In this document: positions 61,174 through 64,000 of the stretch, in pieces
Numbering within the stretch: the first letter of the stretch is position 1
Layout: each line of letters starts with the position of its first letter
DNA from: Papaver somniferum
Taxonomy: Eukaryota > Streptophyta > Magnoliopsida > Ranunculales > Papaveraceae
Direction: 5' to 3'
Length of the DNA: 64,000 nt
Assembly (NCBI RefSeq): GCF_003573695.1
Contig: NC_039358.1
Coordinates: 14,508,637-14,572,636, forward strand
Made by a program: the position numbers and the translations under genes
The notes under the pieces: model-generated
Told to the model about the DNA's origin: nothing
The model's database searches: none
The model's input: the letters and a program-made list of their open reading frames with translations, nothing else

Positions 61174-61850
61174 CTAAAATTTTGATATGTAGATCAAATT
61201 CAAGATGGATATCATTGATATTAGACAAAGAATAAATCAAATCAATGATAAAATAAATAATTAAGAAGAAATAAAATGATCTACATACCGAAATAGTAAT
61301 GGAGACAATGTTTAACGTGGTTCGGTCAACTCGACCTACGTCCACAAGCAACCCGTAGGGTGAATAATAATATTGATCATCAGAACATTCTGAGATGATT
61401 TTACAATTACATTGAGACACTCTATTTATAGAGTATGAATAATTAATATAGGATATTATATTATTCTCTAGAATATATATCCTAATTAACTAAAATATGA
61501 ATAGTAGGAAATTAGCTAGATATTTGACTTATCTAGAAAACTACCTAAATTACACAAGATCTTTTTATTCTTGGAAACTTAACTGATCTCCGTCGATCTT
61601 TTGTGTTGTTTAATCTCCGTCGATCTTCTGGTAACTTGAGGCTTGATCACTTCATCTTGACTTTGACTTCAGTTTTTATATTGTATGGTCTTCACTTCAC
61701 GTGCCATGTATATCACGGTCACTTGACTTAACATTCACTTCACGTGTCTGACTATACAGTTACTTGATTTAGTCTTCACTTCACCATACGGTTGCCTTGG
61801 ACCTTTTCTGCACCTCGGATACTTGTTTTTAATTGCTATATATTCTAATA
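61174..61850 (-). repeat. 5' LTR of the Copia element
   Basis: Direct repeat of 58695-59372. Followed by the PBS on the minus strand and bordered outside by aagaat. Confidence 0.85.
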
Positions 61851-62009
61851 AAGAATAAGAAAACCGGTGTACTTTCTCCACCTGCAGAAGATTGATTATT
61901 TATCAACCATGAAGATAAAGAAGCAGAAAGGAATATCTGTTACCATCTGGGCGGCTGCATCCATGTGCCTTGAAAGAGATTCATGAGATGATGCACTACT
62001 ATCAGACAT

Positions 62010-63086
62010 GTTATGAAGGATGTGATGATATTCAAAACCTTATTAAAGTTGGAAAAGTTCAGAGATGAATAAGAATATATATGAATGCAAAAACCTAGGT
62101 TGTTAAAGATCAGCATGCGGGTAACACGACATATACTTATCTATAAAAGACTATCAGGTTGGTTGTGCTTTTGCTGAGATCCTAGATTTCAAATGAGGAT
62201 TATACGCACATATATGAAGACCGGTGACACTGGGGACTGACATCTCAACGTCATCTTCTAGGTGCATGTGTCACTACTACCTTATGGATGCTCTGGATCA
62301 TCCATCGATCAAGGTATGTTGCGTCTAACACTGACTTAATAGTTTCGTAAAATATTAAAAGTGGTGTTTTCATTATAAAATGACACCTTGGGCGTGCCAC
62401 TGATACGTCTATCATGAAATTATAAACGTGATGTGGGATAATATCATTTGGATCCTTTGGAGCGCAATCAAATAGTCTAAGGTTAGAGAATATATCCCAC
62501 CACAAATCTGTTAGAGGTTGTTTACACTATTCTATACAAATCGATGATATAGAAGTAATTGGTAAAGGATCAAGACATTGTTCACATTATATTGTCTTCG
62601 TATGGATATTCTCTATGACATATTCAAAATTCAAGTTAATTGGATAATGAGCTAAGAGTCGTGCGTCAAACAATGGACATCGTCATTGCTGAATTTGTTT
62701 TTGAAATTCTCCTGGAACTTTTTGTTTCAATGATTTGAACCCCTAAACAATCCCAAAATCCAAAAAGCTTCCTTGAGACTTATATAGAAACTTGTCTGGG
62801 CATGAAAAAGTTTGTAGACCGTCAAAAACTGACGCCGGACGAAGTTTTTATAGCGTTTCTACAAATGACACTATTTCTGGATTTTCTGAAAACATCCTGA
62901 TGAGATTCTTCTCATGCGTATGGGCTTTCATTCATTCAGTCAATCAAGATATGTGGAAAATATGATAAAACAAGCAATCAAAAAATTATCATTCAAAAGA
63001 GTCCGCATGGAGAAATAGAGGAACTACTGGAGTATTAAAGTGGCATCTACAAAACTACGAAAGTAAACTATACTCGAGCAAGAGGA
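62010..63086. other. No supported gene
   Basis: AT-rich. The minus ORF at 62251-62505 has no recognisable motif; it may belong to the decayed gene to its left or to the degenerate ORF on its right. Confidence 0.4.
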
Positions 63087-63644
63087 TTAATTGTCAGATT
63101 CGTCATTATATTCACATTCATCATCATCCATCTATTCTTCAGAGTCTTCTTCAGGACCGGATTTAAGATCTTCTTCAGGGTAATCTTCCAAACAATCATC
63201 TGGATCATTATAAGTCATATCTGAGTGAGTATCTTCCTCATATGCGACTTTAAGATCAGTTGCAACTAGTAGTTCAGACTTCACATCAGGGGGATATGGA
63301 TCAGCTTCAAGATCAATGGGATTCCATTTAGAAAAAATATTAAATGTTTCAGAGTCTGACGTGACATCATCAATATGAATGTGTCGTTCCTCCTCAGACT
63401 CGAGTCTTCTCTGCTCAAGACGACGACGCTTCTCTTAATACTCAACAAGCTTTTCATATGTAGTCTTCTCCCTCTAAAAGGTTTCATCACGTCCTAACTT
63501 TTCTTCTTTTGAGATTGAATCCAAAAAGGAATTAGTACGACGACGTATAATATCTAGACGATTAAGAGGCATACCCTATAACAATCTCTCCAGTTTGCCA
63601 AAACAGATATCTAAATCAGGATATGCATCTCCAAAGGTCCTCAT
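63087..63644 (-). pseudogene. Degenerate acidic ORF, unknown family
   Basis: One minus-strand frame from MRTFGDAYPDLDICFGKLER (63644) to NDESDN (63087) reads well through about 185 codons but has four stops. It has a basic middle (RRRTNSFLDSISKEEK, EKRRRLEQRRLESEEE), probably a coiled coil, and a strongly acidic tail with repeated DD/EE. No family is known to me. It lies directly downstream of the RNase H remnant and may belong to the same element. Confidence 0.45.
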
Positions 63645-63684
63645 TCTTGTTGTTCTGGTTATTCTTGTCGTCCGCTGCAGATTT

Positions 63685-64000
63685 CTATTTCCTGTTTATA
63701 TACTTTACCTGACCATGCGGTAATTTTTCCAGAATTGCGAGCATTTCCTGTATGGTATTTTCTGCATTCCAAGGGAAATCTTTGCATGACTTGTTGATCG
63801 TCTCCGCCAGAATTTTGCAGTCCGTTACTATTGAGACACTAGATAATATATTTTTAATTAGACATGTAGACACTTTTAGCAAGACTTTTGATTCTGCATG
63901 AAAAGCTGAGGAAGCCCACTCGGATCCAGCAGCAATGTGCATGAAAGACTTTTTGTCCGCGGAGTAAAGTAAAAAAGCATACCCCATTGGCGAATTTTGT
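63685..64000 (-). pseudogene. RNase H (RVT_3) fragment, runs off the window
   Basis: Minus strand: YAFLLYSADKKSFMHIAAGS, then WASSAFHAESKVLLKV and VTDCKILAETIN. The AES and the D of TDCK match the catalytic Glu and Asp of plant RVT_3 RNase H domains. The frame stops after YINRK, before the expected N..AD.LA end, and continues beyond 64000 upstream, so the start is not seen. It is probably the tail of a LINE. Confidence 0.65.

Larger units (their letters stand above)
58695..61850 (-). mobile_element. Non-autonomous Copia element inserted in an exon
   Basis: LTRs 58695-59372 and 61174-61850 differ by few bases, so insertion is recent. On the minus strand the PBS tggtatcagagc lies at 61172-61161, one base inside the 5' LTR, and the PPT cttgaggggggta lies at the other end of the interior. 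A 6 bp duplication aagaat flanks it (58689-58694, 61851-61856). The 1.8 kb interior has no gag-pol frame. A TATA box (tatttata on the plus strand, 61423-61430) is present in the 5' LTR. Confidence 0.85.
58100..62009 (-). pseudogene. Decayed multi-exon gene of unknown family, split by a Copia element
   Basis: Minus strand: exon 1 62009-61944 (MSDSSASSHESLSRHMDAAA), exon 2 61881-61857 plus 58694-about 58606 once the inserted element is removed (SPYNLRHKKTIKAHARFASS), exon 3 from 58534 (VDILVDTEKKQNEKIVTVTD, then a run of Asp). Borders follow GT-AG and exons 1-2 share a frame. Exon 2 ends in a stop just before its donor, and exon 3 has further stops. The last part (58392-58114, GGFIVPERYVAMYTKIWKRY) continues in another frame. 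I do not recognise the family; similar acidic multi-exon ORFs occur in plant transposons. Confidence 0.4.

Overview
The window is nuclear DNA from a flowering plant. It is AT-rich, has spliced genes with GT-AG introns, and consists mostly of plant transposable elements (Copia and Ty3/gypsy LTR elements, L1-type LINEs with plant RNase H domains, MULE, hAT, PIF/Harbinger and Tc1/Mariner MITEs, a possible Helitron end). The element types suggest a eudicot, perhaps of the poppy group; that placement is an impression and was not tested. Only one ordinary host gene is well supported: a mitochondrial adrenodoxin-type [2Fe-2S] ferredoxin at 24086-29510 (+).

Region by region. 1-875: a 5S-rRNA-like fragment and a LINE remnant. 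875-15030: a three-deep nest. A Copia 5' LTR is split by a solo LTR (TSD ctaac), which is split by a 7.8 kb non-autonomous Ty3/gypsy element (repeat gatcgg) carrying a decayed gag-like gene. The Copia gag remnant downstream is itself interrupted by a Tourist-like MITE. 16.1-17.6 kb: an element with ~320 bp inverted repeats enclosing a piece of an NB-LRR resistance gene. 17.9-19.2 kb: an inverted partial copy of the ferredoxin gene, followed by a MULE with a perfect 9 bp TSD. 21.6-23.7 kb: LINE, LTR and SINE remnants. 24.1-29.5 kb: the ferredoxin gene, with a 2.5 kb Copia-like element lodged at the acceptor of its presumed second exon. 30.7-33.1 kb: a MITE, a LINE fragment and an LTR fragment. 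33.9-39.65 kb: a nearly full-length LINE with few breaks. 40-50.8 kb: gene-poor DNA with a Helitron-like end, a second MULE of the same family and a series of MITEs with clear TSDs. 51.5-56.2 kb: a 4.7 kb DNA transposon carrying a plant-mobile-domain protein and a NAM-associated/trihelix-like protein between arrays of short inverted subterminal repeats. 57.1-57.9 kb: a TIR element. 58.1-64 kb: a decayed multi-exon gene disrupted by a 3.2 kb non-autonomous Copia element, then an acidic degenerate ORF and a partial RNase H running off the right edge.

Apart from the ferredoxin gene, the coding sequences belong to mobile elements or are broken gene pieces. The main biological interest is how elements have captured, inverted or interrupted host genes. 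All homology calls come from reading motifs by eye; no database search was run.
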